Below, one piece after another: positions 56,855-64,000 of a DNA stretch of 64,000 nt (its first letter is position 1; every line of letters starts with the position of its first letter). The stretch comes from Jidongwangia harbinensis (lineage in GTDB: Bacteria; Actinomycetota; Actinomycetes; Mycobacteriales; Micromonosporaceae). A program made the position numbers and the translations under genes. The notes below the pieces were generated by a model. The model searched no databases. It saw only the letters and a program-made list of their open reading frames with translations, and was not told the DNA's origin. The stretch is from positions 1 to 64,000 of the forward strand of contig NZ_JAIWNC010000051.1 of assembly GCF_020216025.1 (NCBI RefSeq), in the 5' to 3' direction.

Positions 56855-57451
56855 TCACCCCATCTTCGGATGACTGGACAGCAGGGCGGTGACTACCCGG
56901 GCCAGTGATCGGCGGGCGGCCTCCACGTCCAGTTCCATCGAGGTTCGCAGCGTCTCCCAGGTCGGCCACATGCTCACCGCGGTCAGGGCCGCCAGCCGCT
57001 CCGGGTCGTCGGCCAGTTCGGCCGCGAACAGGGTGCGCAGCTCGTCGCGTACCCGCTGGGTGTGCACCTTGCGGTAGCCCTGCAGGGCGGGCGAGAACGG
57101 CTCCTTCAGGGCGGCGGCCTTGGCCGCCGGCGCGATCTGCTCCAGCAGCCGGGCCCGCTGCCGGGTGTACGCGTCGATCCGCTCGGCCAGCGGCAGGTCC
57201 GCCGGGATCGGCGCGAACGCCGCGTCGCGGTGCTGCAGGATCCGCTCGCCGCTGGCGGCGAACAACGCCTCCATGTCGGCGAAGTGGCTCCACAGGGCGC
57301 GCAGCGAGACGCCGGCCAGCTTGGCGATGCGGTCCGCGGTGGGGCGCAGGTCGCCGTCGGTGATCAGCTTGACGTGGGCGTCCACGATCGCGTTGCGGGT
57401 GCGTTCCGAGCGGGCCGTGCGGCCGTCGACGCGCGGGGACGAACTGGTCAT
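56855..57451 (-). CDS. TetR-family regulator of the acyl-CoA cluster
   Basis: A 198-residue TetR protein. 'SERTRNAIVDAHVKLITDGD' and 'PTADRIAKLAGVSLRALWSH' form the DNA-binding helices near residues 16-55, followed by 'FADMEALFAASGERILQHRD'. The C-terminal effector domain is helical. ATG 57451 overlaps by one base the stop of the acyl-CoA dehydrogenase upstream (TGATG), so it is the last gene of the minus-strand operon and probably its autoregulator, responding to an acyl-CoA. Confidence 0.92.
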   Translation of the reverse strand: MTSSSPRVDGRTARSERTRNAIVDAHVKLITDGDLRPTADRIAKLAGVSLRALWSHFADMEALFAASGERILQHRDAAFAPIPADLPLAERIDAYTRQRARLLEQIAPAAKAAALKEPFSPALQGYRKVHTQRVRDELRTLFAAELADDPERLAALTAVSMWPTWETLRTSMELDVEAARRSLARVVTALLSSHPKMG

Positions 57452-58647
57452 CACACGCTCCGGTAGCGGTTGAGCTCTCGGCGGGCGAGCGACCGCTTGT
57501 GCACCTCGTCCGGGCCGTCCGCCAGGCGCAGCGTACGGGCCGAGGCCCAGAGCCGGGCCAGCGGCGTGTCCTGGCCGACACCCGCCGCGCCGTACGTCTG
57601 GATCGCCTTGTCGAGGATCCACTCGACGGTCCGCGGGGTGGCGATCTTGATGGCCTGGATCTCGGTGTGCGCGCCCCGGTTGCCGACCGTGTCCATCAGC
57701 CAGGCCGCCTTGAGCACCAGCAGGCGGGCCTGTTCGATGCGCACCCGGGACTCGGCGATCCAGTCCTGCACCACGCCCTGGTCGGCCAGCGGCGTGCCGA
57801 ACGTGGTGCGGTCCAGCGCGCGCCGGCAGATCAACTCGACGGCGCGCTCGGCCATGCCGATCAGCCGCATGCAGTGGTGGATCCGGCCGGGACCGAGCCG
57901 CGCCTGGGAGATGGCGAAGCCGGAACCCTCGGTGCCGATCAGGTTGGCGGCCGGTACGCGGACCCCGTCGAACGTCATCTCGGCGTGCCCGCCGTGGTCG
58001 CCGTCGTCGTAGCCGAACACCGTCATGCCGCGGTGCACGGTCAGCCCGGGGGCGTCCCGGGGCACCAGCACCATGCTCTGCTGCAGGTGGCGCGGTGCGT
58101 CCGGGTCGGTCTTGCCCATCACGATGAAGATCTGGCAGTCCGGGTTCATCGCGCCGGAGATGTAGAACTTGCGGCCGGTGATGACGTACTCGTCGCCGTC
58201 GCGGACGATCCGGGTGCCGATGTTGGTGGCGTCGGACGAGGCGACCTGGGGCTCGGTCATCGCGAACGCCGACCGGATGGTGCCGTCGAGCAGCGGGCGC
58301 AGCCAGCGCTGCTGCTGGTCGGGGGTGCCGAACTCGCTGAGCACCTCCATGTTGCCGGTGTCCGGGGCGGCGCAGTTCAGTGCGGCCGGTGCGATCGCGG
58401 GGCTGCGGCCGGTGATCTCGGCGAGCGGGGCGTACTGCACGTTGGTCAGGCCGGCGCCGTGTTCGCCGGGGAGGAAGAGGTTCCACAGCCCGGCGCGGCG
58501 GGCCGCGGCCTTCAGGTCCGCCAGGATCGGCGGCGGGCGCCAGCCGTCCGCGTGGAAGCCGGCCTCGGCCGGGTACACGTGCTCGTCCATGAACGCGAGG
58601 AGCCGCTTGCGGTAGTCCTCGGTGGTGTCGTCGAATCCGAAGTCCAT
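57451..58647 (-). CDS. ACAD11-like acyl-CoA dehydrogenase
   Basis: A 398-residue dehydrogenase-fold protein. 'SAFAMTEPQVASSDATNIGT' and 'DEYVITGRKFYISGAMNPD' are flavin strands near residue 120, and 'YGAAGVGQDTPLARLWASAR' with 'TLRLADGPDEVHKRSLARRE' near residue 360 ends the protein. The motif 'LADGPDEVH' is characteristic of the ACAD10/ACAD11 and LvaC group rather than the YEGT-type of ordinary enzymes. In that group the enzyme removes phosphate from a 4-phosphorylated acyl-CoA. It overlaps one base with the APH kinase upstream (TGATG), matching the fused APH-ACAD protein of animals. Confidence 0.88.
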   Translation of the reverse strand: MDFGFDDTTEDYRKRLLAFMDEHVYPAEAGFHADGWRPPPILADLKAAARRAGLWNLFLPGEHGAGLTNVQYAPLAEITGRSPAIAPAALNCAAPDTGNMEVLSEFGTPDQQQRWLRPLLDGTIRSAFAMTEPQVASSDATNIGTRIVRDGDEYVITGRKFYISGAMNPDCQIFIVMGKTDPDAPRHLQQSMVLVPRDAPGLTVHRGMTVFGYDDGDHGGHAEMTFDGVRVPAANLIGTEGSGFAISQARLGPGRIHHCMRLIGMAERAVELICRRALDRTTFGTPLADQGVVQDWIAESRVRIEQARLLVLKAAWLMDTVGNRGAHTEIQAIKIATPRTVEWILDKAIQTYGAAGVGQDTPLARLWASARTLRLADGPDEVHKRSLARRELNRYRSV

Positions 58648-59645
58648 CAGTTTCCCTCCAGCGCCTCGTGTCCCTGCACCACCAGCGCCGGCACCAGCGC
58701 GCCGACCTCCGCGAAGCCCTCGCCCACGGTCTGTCCCTGGACGTAGCGGTAGTGCACGCCCTCGAGGATGACGGCGAGCTTGAACGCGGCGAACGCCACG
58801 TACCAGTGCAGGTCGCCGACGTCGCGGCCGGACCGGTCGGCGTACCGTGCGGCGATCTCGGCCAGGCCGGGGTGGCCCGGCACGGACAGCGGGGAGCGGG
58901 GATCGCCGTCCGTGGTGAGCAGCGGCCGGCCGGCGTAGACCAGCATCAGCGCGACGTCGCCGAGCGGGTCGCCCAGGGTGGACATCTCCCAGTCCAGTAC
59001 CGCGTTGACCTGCAGCCGGTCGCCGATCAGGACGTTGTCCAGGCGGTAGTCGCCGTGCACCACCGTGCCGTCACCGGCGGGTACGTCCACCGCCAGCCGG
59101 GCGTGCAGCTCCTCGATGCCGGGCACGTCGCGGCTGCGGGAGGCGTCCAGTTGCTTCTTCCACCGGCGTACCTGCCGCTCGTTGAAGCCCTCCGGGCGGC
59201 CGAAGTCGGCCAGCCCGATCGCCCGCGGGTCCAGCGCGTGCAGGTCGGCCAGCGTGTCCACCAGGGACAGCAGCAGCGACCGGAGCGCGGCCGGGCCGAG
59301 CGCCTCGAGCGTCTTGACGTCGCGGTAGACGGTGCCGTCGACGTGCTCCATCAGGTAGAACGGCGCGCCGAGCACGTCCGGGTCGGTGCAGAGCAGCACC
59401 GGCCTCGGCGCCGGGAAACCGGCCGTGGACAGCGCCTCCAGCACCCGGTGCTCGCGGGCCATGTCATGCGCGGTGGGCAGCACGTGACCCAGCGGCGGAC
59501 GGCGCAGCACCCACCGGTTCGTGCCGTCGGTGACCGCGTACGTCAGGTTGGACCGGCCGCCGGCGAACATGGTGGCGGTCAGCGGCTGTGCCGAACCCAG
59601 GTACGCCCGCAGCTTCGCCAGGTCGAGCCCGCGTGGCCCGGTCAC
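58647..59645 (-). CDS. APH-family phosphotransferase (ACAD10/11 kinase-like)
   Basis: A 332-residue aminoglycoside-phosphotransferase-fold kinase. 'GGRSNLTYAVTDGTNRWVLR' is the nucleotide-binding start near residue 30, 'GTVVHGDYRLDNVLIGDRL' near residue 195 holds the catalytic HGD-x4-N, and 'NAVLDWEMSTLGDPLGDVAL' near residue 220 the metal-binding DWE and 'TLGDP' typical of ACAD10/11 N-terminal domains and LvaA. I infer phosphorylation of a 4-hydroxyacyl-CoA; it is probably not antibiotic resistance. GTG 59645 overlaps the stop of the SDR upstream (GTGA). Confidence 0.85.
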   Translation of the reverse strand: MTGPRGLDLAKLRAYLGSAQPLTATMFAGGRSNLTYAVTDGTNRWVLRRPPLGHVLPTAHDMAREHRVLEALSTAGFPAPRPVLLCTDPDVLGAPFYLMEHVDGTVYRDVKTLEALGPAALRSLLLSLVDTLADLHALDPRAIGLADFGRPEGFNERQVRRWKKQLDASRSRDVPGIEELHARLAVDVPAGDGTVVHGDYRLDNVLIGDRLQVNAVLDWEMSTLGDPLGDVALMLVYAGRPLLTTDGDPRSPLSVPGHPGLAEIAARYADRSGRDVGDLHWYVAFAAFKLAVILEGVHYRYVQGQTVGEGFAEVGALVPALVVQGHEALEGN

Positions 59646-60415
59646 GGCCGGTCCGCCTGGTCGAAGCCGCGCTGGATCCGGTTCATGCCGGTCAGCCAGC
59701 GGTCCGGGTCGTCGGCCCGGCGCCGGTAGTACTCGGCCACCTCGGGGTGCGGCAGGATCAGGAAACGGTCGCCGTCGAGGGCCTTCGCGACCACCTCGGC
59801 GACCTCGTCGGCGGCCAGGGCGCCGGCGGCCAGTTGCGCGGCGGCCGCGCTGCCGCGTTCGCCGCCGCGGGTGAGCATGTCGGTGCGGACGCCCTGCGGG
59901 CAGAGCGCCTGCACCACCAGGCCGCGATGGGCGTAGGTGACCCGCAGCCACTCGGCGTACGCCAGGGCGGCGTGCTTGGTCACCGCGTACGGCGCGCTGC
60001 CCAGGATGGTGAGCAGGCCGGCCGCGGACACGGTCATCAGGAACCGGCCGCCGTCGCCGTCCAGCCAGCGGGGCAGCAGCGCGCGGGACGCGTACACGTG
60101 GGACAGGACATTGACGCCGAAGTCGCGCTGCCAGACCTCGTCCGGGGTGTCCTCGGTGCCGGCCGAGAGCACCCCGGCGTTGGAGCAGAACAGGTCGATG
60201 CCGCCGAGTTCGGCGTACGCCACGTCGACCAGCCGGCGGACGTCCGCCTCCCGGGCCGCGTCGCCCGGGACCGCCACGCCGCCGGTCTGCCCGGCCACCG
60301 CCTCGGCCGCCGCCGGATCGAGGTCGTTCACCACCACCCGGGCGCCGTCGGCGGCGAACCGGCGGGCCAGCGCGGCGCCGATCCCGCCGCCGGCACCGGT
60401 CACCACGACCCTCAC
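59642..60415 (-). CDS. Short-chain dehydrogenase/reductase
   Basis: A 257-residue classical SDR. 'VVVTGAGGGIGAALARRFAA' binds the dinucleotide at the N terminus, 'LFCSNAGVLSAG' near residue 85, and the catalytic Ser-Tyr-Lys lies in 'FLMTVSAAGLLTILGSAPYA' + 'VTKHAALA' (Y-A-V-T-K, about residue 150). 'ADEVAEVVAKALDGDRFLIL' near the end. GTG 60415 overlaps the upstream SDR stop. In the cluster it would oxidise or reduce a hydroxyacyl-CoA or keto intermediate. Confidence 0.93.
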   Translation of the reverse strand: MRVVVTGAGGGIGAALARRFAADGARVVVNDLDPAAAEAVAGQTGGVAVPGDAAREADVRRLVDVAYAELGGIDLFCSNAGVLSAGTEDTPDEVWQRDFGVNVLSHVYASRALLPRWLDGDGGRFLMTVSAAGLLTILGSAPYAVTKHAALAYAEWLRVTYAHRGLVVQALCPQGVRTDMLTRGGERGSAAAAQLAAGALAADEVAEVVAKALDGDRFLILPHPEVAEYYRRRADDPDRWLTGMNRIQRGFDQADRP

Positions 60416-61170
60416 TGCATCGCTCCGGTCAGCGTCACGCCGCCGTCCACCACCAGCGTCTGGCCGGTGATCCAGCCGGCCTCCGCGGAGCACAGGAAGG
60501 CGACCGCGCCGGCCACGTCCTCGGGTACGCCGAGGCGGCGCATCGGGTACCCGGCCGCCACCTTCTCCTCGCGGCCCTCGAACAGCGCGGTGGCGAACCG
60601 GGTCTTCACCACGGCCGGGGCGACCGCGTTGACCCGTACCCGCGGGGCCAGTTCGAGGGCGAGTTCCCCGGTGAGGTGGATCAGCGCGGCCTTGGTCACG
60701 CCGTAGAAGCCGATGCCGGGGGCCGGGCGGATCCCGGCGACCGAGGAGATGTTCACGATCGCGCCGCGGTCGGTGTCGGCCAGGCCGCCGCGCAGCGCCT
60801 CCTGCACCCAGCCCAGCGTGCCGACCACGTTGACGTCGAAGATCTTGCGGGCCGCGCCCAGGTCCACGGACGCCAGCGGGCCGTGCACCGGGTTGATCCC
60901 GATGTTGTTGATCAGCGTGGTGATCGGGCCGAACGTGTCGCGCACGGTGTCCACCACGGCGGCCCGGTGGTCCGCGTCGTCGCCCTTGCCGGCCACCCCG
61001 ATCGCCACGTCCGGCCCGCCGAGTTCCCGGACCGCCGCCTCCAGCGCCTCGGTCTTGCGCCCGGTGATGCAGACCCGGGCCCCCGCCGCCACGAACCGCT
61101 GGGCGATGGCGAGGCCGATGCCCCGGCTGGCTCCGGTCACAAGCGCCACCGCGCCGGTCAACTGCGTCAT
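60412..61170 (-). CDS. Short-chain dehydrogenase/reductase (FabG-like)
   Basis: A 252-residue SDR. 'ALVTGASRGIGLAIAQRFVA' is the cofactor motif at residue 10, 'LINNIGINPVHGPLASVDLG' near residue 90, the catalytic Ser in 'GAIVNISSVAGIRPAPGIGF' and Tyr-Lys in 'YGVTKAALIHLTGELA' near residue 155, and 'GETLVVDGG'-type end 'GWITGQTLVVDGGVTL'. ATG 61170 is preceded on the coding strand by TTGAAGGAG. It is the first gene of the SDR-SDR-APH-ACAD-TetR operon. Confidence 0.94.
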   Translation of the reverse strand: MTQLTGAVALVTGASRGIGLAIAQRFVAAGARVCITGRKTEALEAAVRELGGPDVAIGVAGKGDDADHRAAVVDTVRDTFGPITTLINNIGINPVHGPLASVDLGAARKIFDVNVVGTLGWVQEALRGGLADTDRGAIVNISSVAGIRPAPGIGFYGVTKAALIHLTGELALELAPRVRVNAVAPAVVKTRFATALFEGREEKVAAGYPMRRLGVPEDVAGAVAFLCSAEAGWITGQTLVVDGGVTLTGAMQ

Positions 61171-61207
61171 CCGGTTACTCCTTCAATCAGACAGATACCT
61201 GCACAAT

Positions 61208-61248
61208 GCGGCCCGCCGCCCACCATCCCCGAGCGGGCGGCGGGCCGC
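61208..61248 (-). terminator. Terminator between importer and SDR operon
   Basis: GCGGCCCGCCGCCC (61208-61221) pairs perfectly with GGGCGGCGGGCCGC (61235-61248) with a 13-base loop. On the minus strand it lies ten bases after the substrate-binding-protein stop. Confidence 0.75.
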
Positions 61249-61257
61249 AAGCATGGC

Positions 61258-62526
61258 TCAGGACGCCGCCGGAATGCCGTTCGGCGGCGGGGCGACCGGC
61301 GCCGCCTGGTACGCCTGGACCGGCCCGTCGCCCTCGTCGGTCTGGTACGCGGTGCCGAAGTACACCGCCTTGCCGCCGGTGATCCGGGTGAGCCGCTCCC
61401 CGCCGTACCCGGAGTGGTCGTCCGGCGAGAACCGCAGCGGCGCCAGGCCCGGTCCGGTGAAGCCGCCCTTCTCCACCGCCGCGATCAGCTTCTCCCGGGT
61501 CAGATCCGGCCCGGCGGCCTGCAGCGACTGCACGAACAGGTAGCCGACCGACATGCCGTACACGACGTTGTTGTCGAGCTGGGCGTTGCCGTTGTGGGCG
61601 CTGTTGACCTTCCGGTACAGCTGGATCCACGGGTTCGCGTCGTCGGTGGCCAGCGGCAGGTAGTTCGTCGCCACCAGGCCCTCCAGCAACGGCGCCGACG
61701 CGCCCAGCGACCGGGTCAGCGTGGCCGGGTCGGCGCCCACGTTGGAGACGACGAACTGGGGCCGCCAGCCGATCTTCGCGGCGGTGCCGATGGCCAGCGC
61801 GGTGAACCCGGGCACGGTGGCCAGCATGACCACCTGACAGCCGCTCTGCTTGAGCGCGCCCATCTGCGGGCCGACGTTCGGGTTGCTGGTCACGTAGCTC
61901 TGCTTCGCCGCGACCGGGCCGAGGATCTGCTCGATGCCGGCCAGGCTGTCCCGCCCGAAGTCGTCGTCCTGGCCGAGGAAGCACGCCTTGTGGTCGGCGT
62001 GCGCCGCCTTGACGTGGGTGGCCAGGATCTTCCCCTCGACCGTGTAGTCCGGGTTGAAGCCGAAGGTGCCCGGATACTTGTCCGGCTGGTCCCAGCTGCG
62101 GCTGCCGGACGCCACGAACAGGTCCGGCACCCGGTTGGTCTTGAGGAAGTCGAGAACGCCGGAGTGGGTCGGCGTACCCAGGCCGTTGAGGATCGCGAAG
62201 ACCTTGTCCTGCAGCACCAGTTCGCGGACCACCTGCTGGGTGGTCGCCGGGTTGTAGGTGTCGTCCATGATCTTGTAGGTGATCTTGCGGCCGTGCACGC
62301 CGCCGTTCGCGTTGACGTAGTCGAAGTACGCCCGGGTGGCGGGTGCGATCTTCGAGTAGCCGGCGGCGGCCGGTCCGGTGAGCGGCATGTGCGTGCCGAC
62401 CAGGATCTCGGTGTCGGTGACGCCCGGGGTGCCGCCTCCGCCGGAACCCTGGCCGTCGCCGGAGCAGCCCGCGGTCAGCGCGAGAGCGGCGAGGACGGCG
62501 AGTCCCCGCCTCATCGAAGGTGTCAT
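61258..62526 (-). CDS. Branched-chain-type ABC importer substrate-binding lipoprotein
   Basis: A 422-residue lipoprotein, lipobox 'LTAGC' (Cys about residue 21), then a Gly/Ser linker and a periplasmic-binding fold of the Leu/Ile/Val (Peripla_BP_6) type: 'ILVGTHMPLTGPAAAGYSKI' opens it, 'VFAILNGLGTPTHSGVLDFL' near residue 115, 'GYGGERLTRITGGKAVYFG' near the end. Such proteins capture amino acids or carboxylates. ATG 62526 overlaps the permease stop (ATGA). In this catabolic island it likely imports the acid degraded by the neighbours. Confidence 0.92.
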   Translation of the reverse strand: MTPSMRRGLAVLAALALTAGCSGDGQGSGGGGTPGVTDTEILVGTHMPLTGPAAAGYSKIAPATRAYFDYVNANGGVHGRKITYKIMDDTYNPATTQQVVRELVLQDKVFAILNGLGTPTHSGVLDFLKTNRVPDLFVASGSRSWDQPDKYPGTFGFNPDYTVEGKILATHVKAAHADHKACFLGQDDDFGRDSLAGIEQILGPVAAKQSYVTSNPNVGPQMGALKQSGCQVVMLATVPGFTALAIGTAAKIGWRPQFVVSNVGADPATLTRSLGASAPLLEGLVATNYLPLATDDANPWIQLYRKVNSAHNGNAQLDNNVVYGMSVGYLFVQSLQAAGPDLTREKLIAAVEKGGFTGPGLAPLRFSPDDHSGYGGERLTRITGGKAVYFGTAYQTDEGDGPVQAYQAAPVAPPPNGIPAAS

Positions 62527-63536
62527 GGGTCGGGCCTTTCTCTTCTGAGGGTGCGGCCGAGCGAGGCCAGGCCGCCGGGGAGCGCGAGCATGACGACGAT
62601 CAGGACGACGCCGAAGACGGCCAGCGGCAGGTTGCCCTCCAGCCGCTGGGCGACGGCCGGCGAGACGTGCACGGCGTCGGTCAGCGAGTGCGTGGCGGCC
62701 GGCAGCGCGACCAGCAGCACCGCGCCGCAGACCGCGCCGGTCAGGCTGCCCAGCCCGCCGATCACGACGGCCATCAGCAGGAACAGCGACAGGGTGAGCG
62801 GGAACGCGCCGGGGCTGACGCTCTGCGCGAGCACGGCGAACAGCGCGCCGCCCAGACCGGCGCAGGCCGCGGACACCACAAAGGCCGAGACCTGGGTACG
62901 GGCGACGCTGATGCCGGCCAGCCGGGCCGCCGCCTCGTCGTCGCGGACCGCCCGCAGGTTCCGCCCGAACCGGCCCCGGACGAGGTTGGCCAGCAGGAAC
63001 AGCGTGAGCAGCGCGCCGGCCCAGCTCAGCCACGCCTGCCAGCGCTCGTACGGGAAGGTGGCACCCAGCGCGAGCGGCGGCGGATCCAGCGCCACGGACA
63101 GGCCCTGATCGCTGTTGAAGACCGACTCGAACGTGCTGGTCACCGACGGCACCACCACCGCCACCGCGAGCGTGAGCCCGGCCAGGTACGGCCCCCGCAG
63201 CCGGGCCGCCGCGCAGCCGATCACCGCACCCACCGCGGTGGTGACCACGACCGCCGCCGCCGTGCTGACCAGCAGCGTCCACTGCCCGCGCCCGGCCAGC
63301 GCGTTCTGGGTCAGCGCCAGCGTGTACGCCCCGGTGGCCATCAGCGCGCCGTGCCCCAGCGAGAGCTGGCCGTTCAGTCCGGTGAGGACGGTGAGTCCCG
63401 CGGTGACGCAGAGGTACGCCCCCACGGTGGCCAGCTGGTAGGTGCGGAACGGCGGCAGCAGATAGGTCAGTGCCAGCACCGCCACGGCGGCCGGCAGGAG
63501 GAACGCCAGGTGCCGCAGCCACGTCCGCCCGGTCAT
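62523..63536 (-). CDS. Branched-chain-type ABC importer permease (LivM-like)
   Basis: A 337-residue inner-membrane permease with about eight to ten helices. 'QLATVGAYLCVTAGLTVLTG' and 'LNGQLSLGHGALMATGAYTL' near residue 55 are the LivM signature; 'GRFGRNLRAVRDDEAAARLA' near residue 190 is the cytoplasmic loop that contacts the ATPase; 'LSLFLLMAVVIGGLGSLTGA' follows. ATG 63536 overlaps the next permease gene's stop. The ATPase subunits are not in the window and must lie upstream. Confidence 0.93.
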   Translation of the reverse strand: MTGRTWLRHLAFLLPAAVAVLALTYLLPPFRTYQLATVGAYLCVTAGLTVLTGLNGQLSLGHGALMATGAYTLALTQNALAGRGQWTLLVSTAAAVVVTTAVGAVIGCAAARLRGPYLAGLTLAVAVVVPSVTSTFESVFNSDQGLSVALDPPPLALGATFPYERWQAWLSWAGALLTLFLLANLVRGRFGRNLRAVRDDEAAARLAGISVARTQVSAFVVSAACAGLGGALFAVLAQSVSPGAFPLTLSLFLLMAVVIGGLGSLTGAVCGAVLLVALPAATHSLTDAVHVSPAVAQRLEGNLPLAVFGVVLIVVMLALPGGLASLGRTLRRERPDP

Positions 63537-64000
63537 GCCGCCCTCGCCCGGCCCCGGGTGAACAGGCCGCCCGGCCGGCCCAGCAGGACCACCAGCAGCA
63601 GCGCGAGCACCGCCATCGGCGCCACCGTGGCACCCAGGTAGCCGCTGACGAAGGAGAGCAGCAGGCCCACCACCAGCCCGCCGACCACCGCGCCCACCGC
63701 ACTGTCCAGACCGCCGACCACCGCCGCGGTGAACGACGACACGAACACCAGGTCCATCGCGTTCGGGTGCAGGCCCAGCTCGGTGGGGAGGACGAGCAGG
63801 CCGGCCAGCGAACCGACCGCCGCGGCCAGCGCCCAGCCCAGCGTCAGCATCCCGGCCACCGGCACGCCGAGCAGCCGGGACACGTCCGGCGCGAACGCCG
63901 CCGCCCGCATTCGCAACCCCACCGCGGTCCGGGTGAACAGCAGCCCCAGCAGGCCGACCACGGCGGACACCGCGGCGAAGACGAACAGGTCGAAGCGGGA
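63533..64000 (-). CDS. Branched-chain-type ABC importer permease (LivH-like), partial
   Basis: The C-terminal 155 residues of a second permease; the frame runs off the right end of the window. 'RTAVGLRMRAAAFAPDVSRL' is the LivH-type cytoplasmic loop, 'GVPVAGMLTLGWALAAAVGS' and 'VFVSSFTAAVVGGLDSAVGA' are helices with the family Gly pattern. It overlaps the LivM-like gene by four bases, so the importer genes are cotranscribed. Confidence 0.9.
   Translation of the reverse strand, partial: SRFDLFVFAAVSAVVGLLGLLFTRTAVGLRMRAAAFAPDVSRLLGVPVAGMLTLGWALAAAVGSLAGLLVLPTELGLHPNAMDLVFVSSFTAAVVGGLDSAVGAVVGGLVVGLLLSFVSGYLGATVAPMAVLALLLVVLLGRPGGLFTRGRARAA

Noticed and set aside
58647..59645. Aminoglycoside resistance gene
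   Set aside because: The APH fold is of the ACAD10/11-associated type and lies inside a fatty-acid-like catabolic operon.

Overview
The window is a 64 kb stretch of very GC-rich chromosomal DNA (by eye about 70-73 percent G+C, with strong third-position GC bias). GTG starts, ATGA/GTGA gene overlaps, secreted proteins with ricin-type lectin and CBM domains, GTP-dependent PEP carboxykinase, Ada-AlkA fusion, class II fructose bisphosphatase and MacAB-like exporters all fit an actinomycete. I infer the family Micromonosporaceae (Actinoplanes/Catenuloplanes-like), but no marker in the window proves the genus. I saw no rRNA, tRNA, CRISPR array, intact transposase, origin or prophage.

Layout. 1-8.5 kb: two GtrA membrane proteins, an ECF sigma factor with a fused zinc-finger tail, PEP carboxykinase, a membrane protein, a repeat-rich gap, a geranylgeranyl-reductase-like flavoprotein, a cis-prenyltransferase and trehalose-6-phosphate phosphatase. 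8.7-18.5 kb: mostly core genes (PIN-PhoH ATPase, secreted muralytic-like protein, trypsin-like protease, rhomboid, GlpX, DUF4245 protein, lipoprotein, exonuclease VII subunits, IspH). 18.5-22.9 kb: a four-gene operon of a lipoprotein and a MacAB-like export system. 22.9-27.1 kb: STAS / STAS-kinase regulators, a coiled-coil protein, RmuC and two small membrane proteins. 27.1-34.6 kb: an unusual ValRS, Ogt, a repeat-expanded Ada-AlkA protein, a RelB/MazF-type toxin-antitoxin pair, a frameshifted hydrolase and YchF. 34.6-44.6 kb: accessory DNA with gene remnants, a phage-type M15 peptidase, an MFS transporter, ArsR-SRPBCC and MarR-FMN reductase pairs, a G5-domain repeat protein, NUDIX, nucleotidyltransferase and peptidase E. 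44.6-49.1 kb: two coupled secreted proteins (sugar dehydrogenase propeller + PKD + CBM6 + ricin, and ThuA + DUF1080 + ricin). 49.2-50.6 kb: PH-domain, pterin-dehydratase-like and MutT proteins. 50.5-64 kb: a catabolic island.

How the parts may work together. The 50.5-64 kb island holds an acyl-CoA synthetase, two acyl-CoA dehydrogenases, aldehyde and alcohol dehydrogenases, two SDRs, an APH-type kinase, two TetR regulators and a branched-chain-type ABC importer. The adjacent APH kinase and ACAD11-like dehydrogenase match the two halves of human ACAD10/ACAD11 and the LvaA/LvaC pair of levulinate degradation, so I predict catabolism of 4-hydroxy (or 4-keto) acids by phosphorylation and elimination. 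The 44.6-49.1 kb pair looks like an extracellular system that oxidises sugars and handles 3-keto-sugars, with both enzymes tethered to glycans by almost identical lectin domains.

The most unusual non-coding signals are (i) an ATCTTGGAG/CTCCAAGAT inverted-repeat element present near 5.5 kb and again near 56.7 kb, (ii) a 20-bp palindrome shared between 5.3 kb and 54.0 kb, part of a 34-bp perfect palindrome at the end of a tetR gene, (iii) minisatellites expanded inside the AlkA and G5-protein genes, and (iv) short decayed fragments of a glutamate-binding protein and an EamA transporter.
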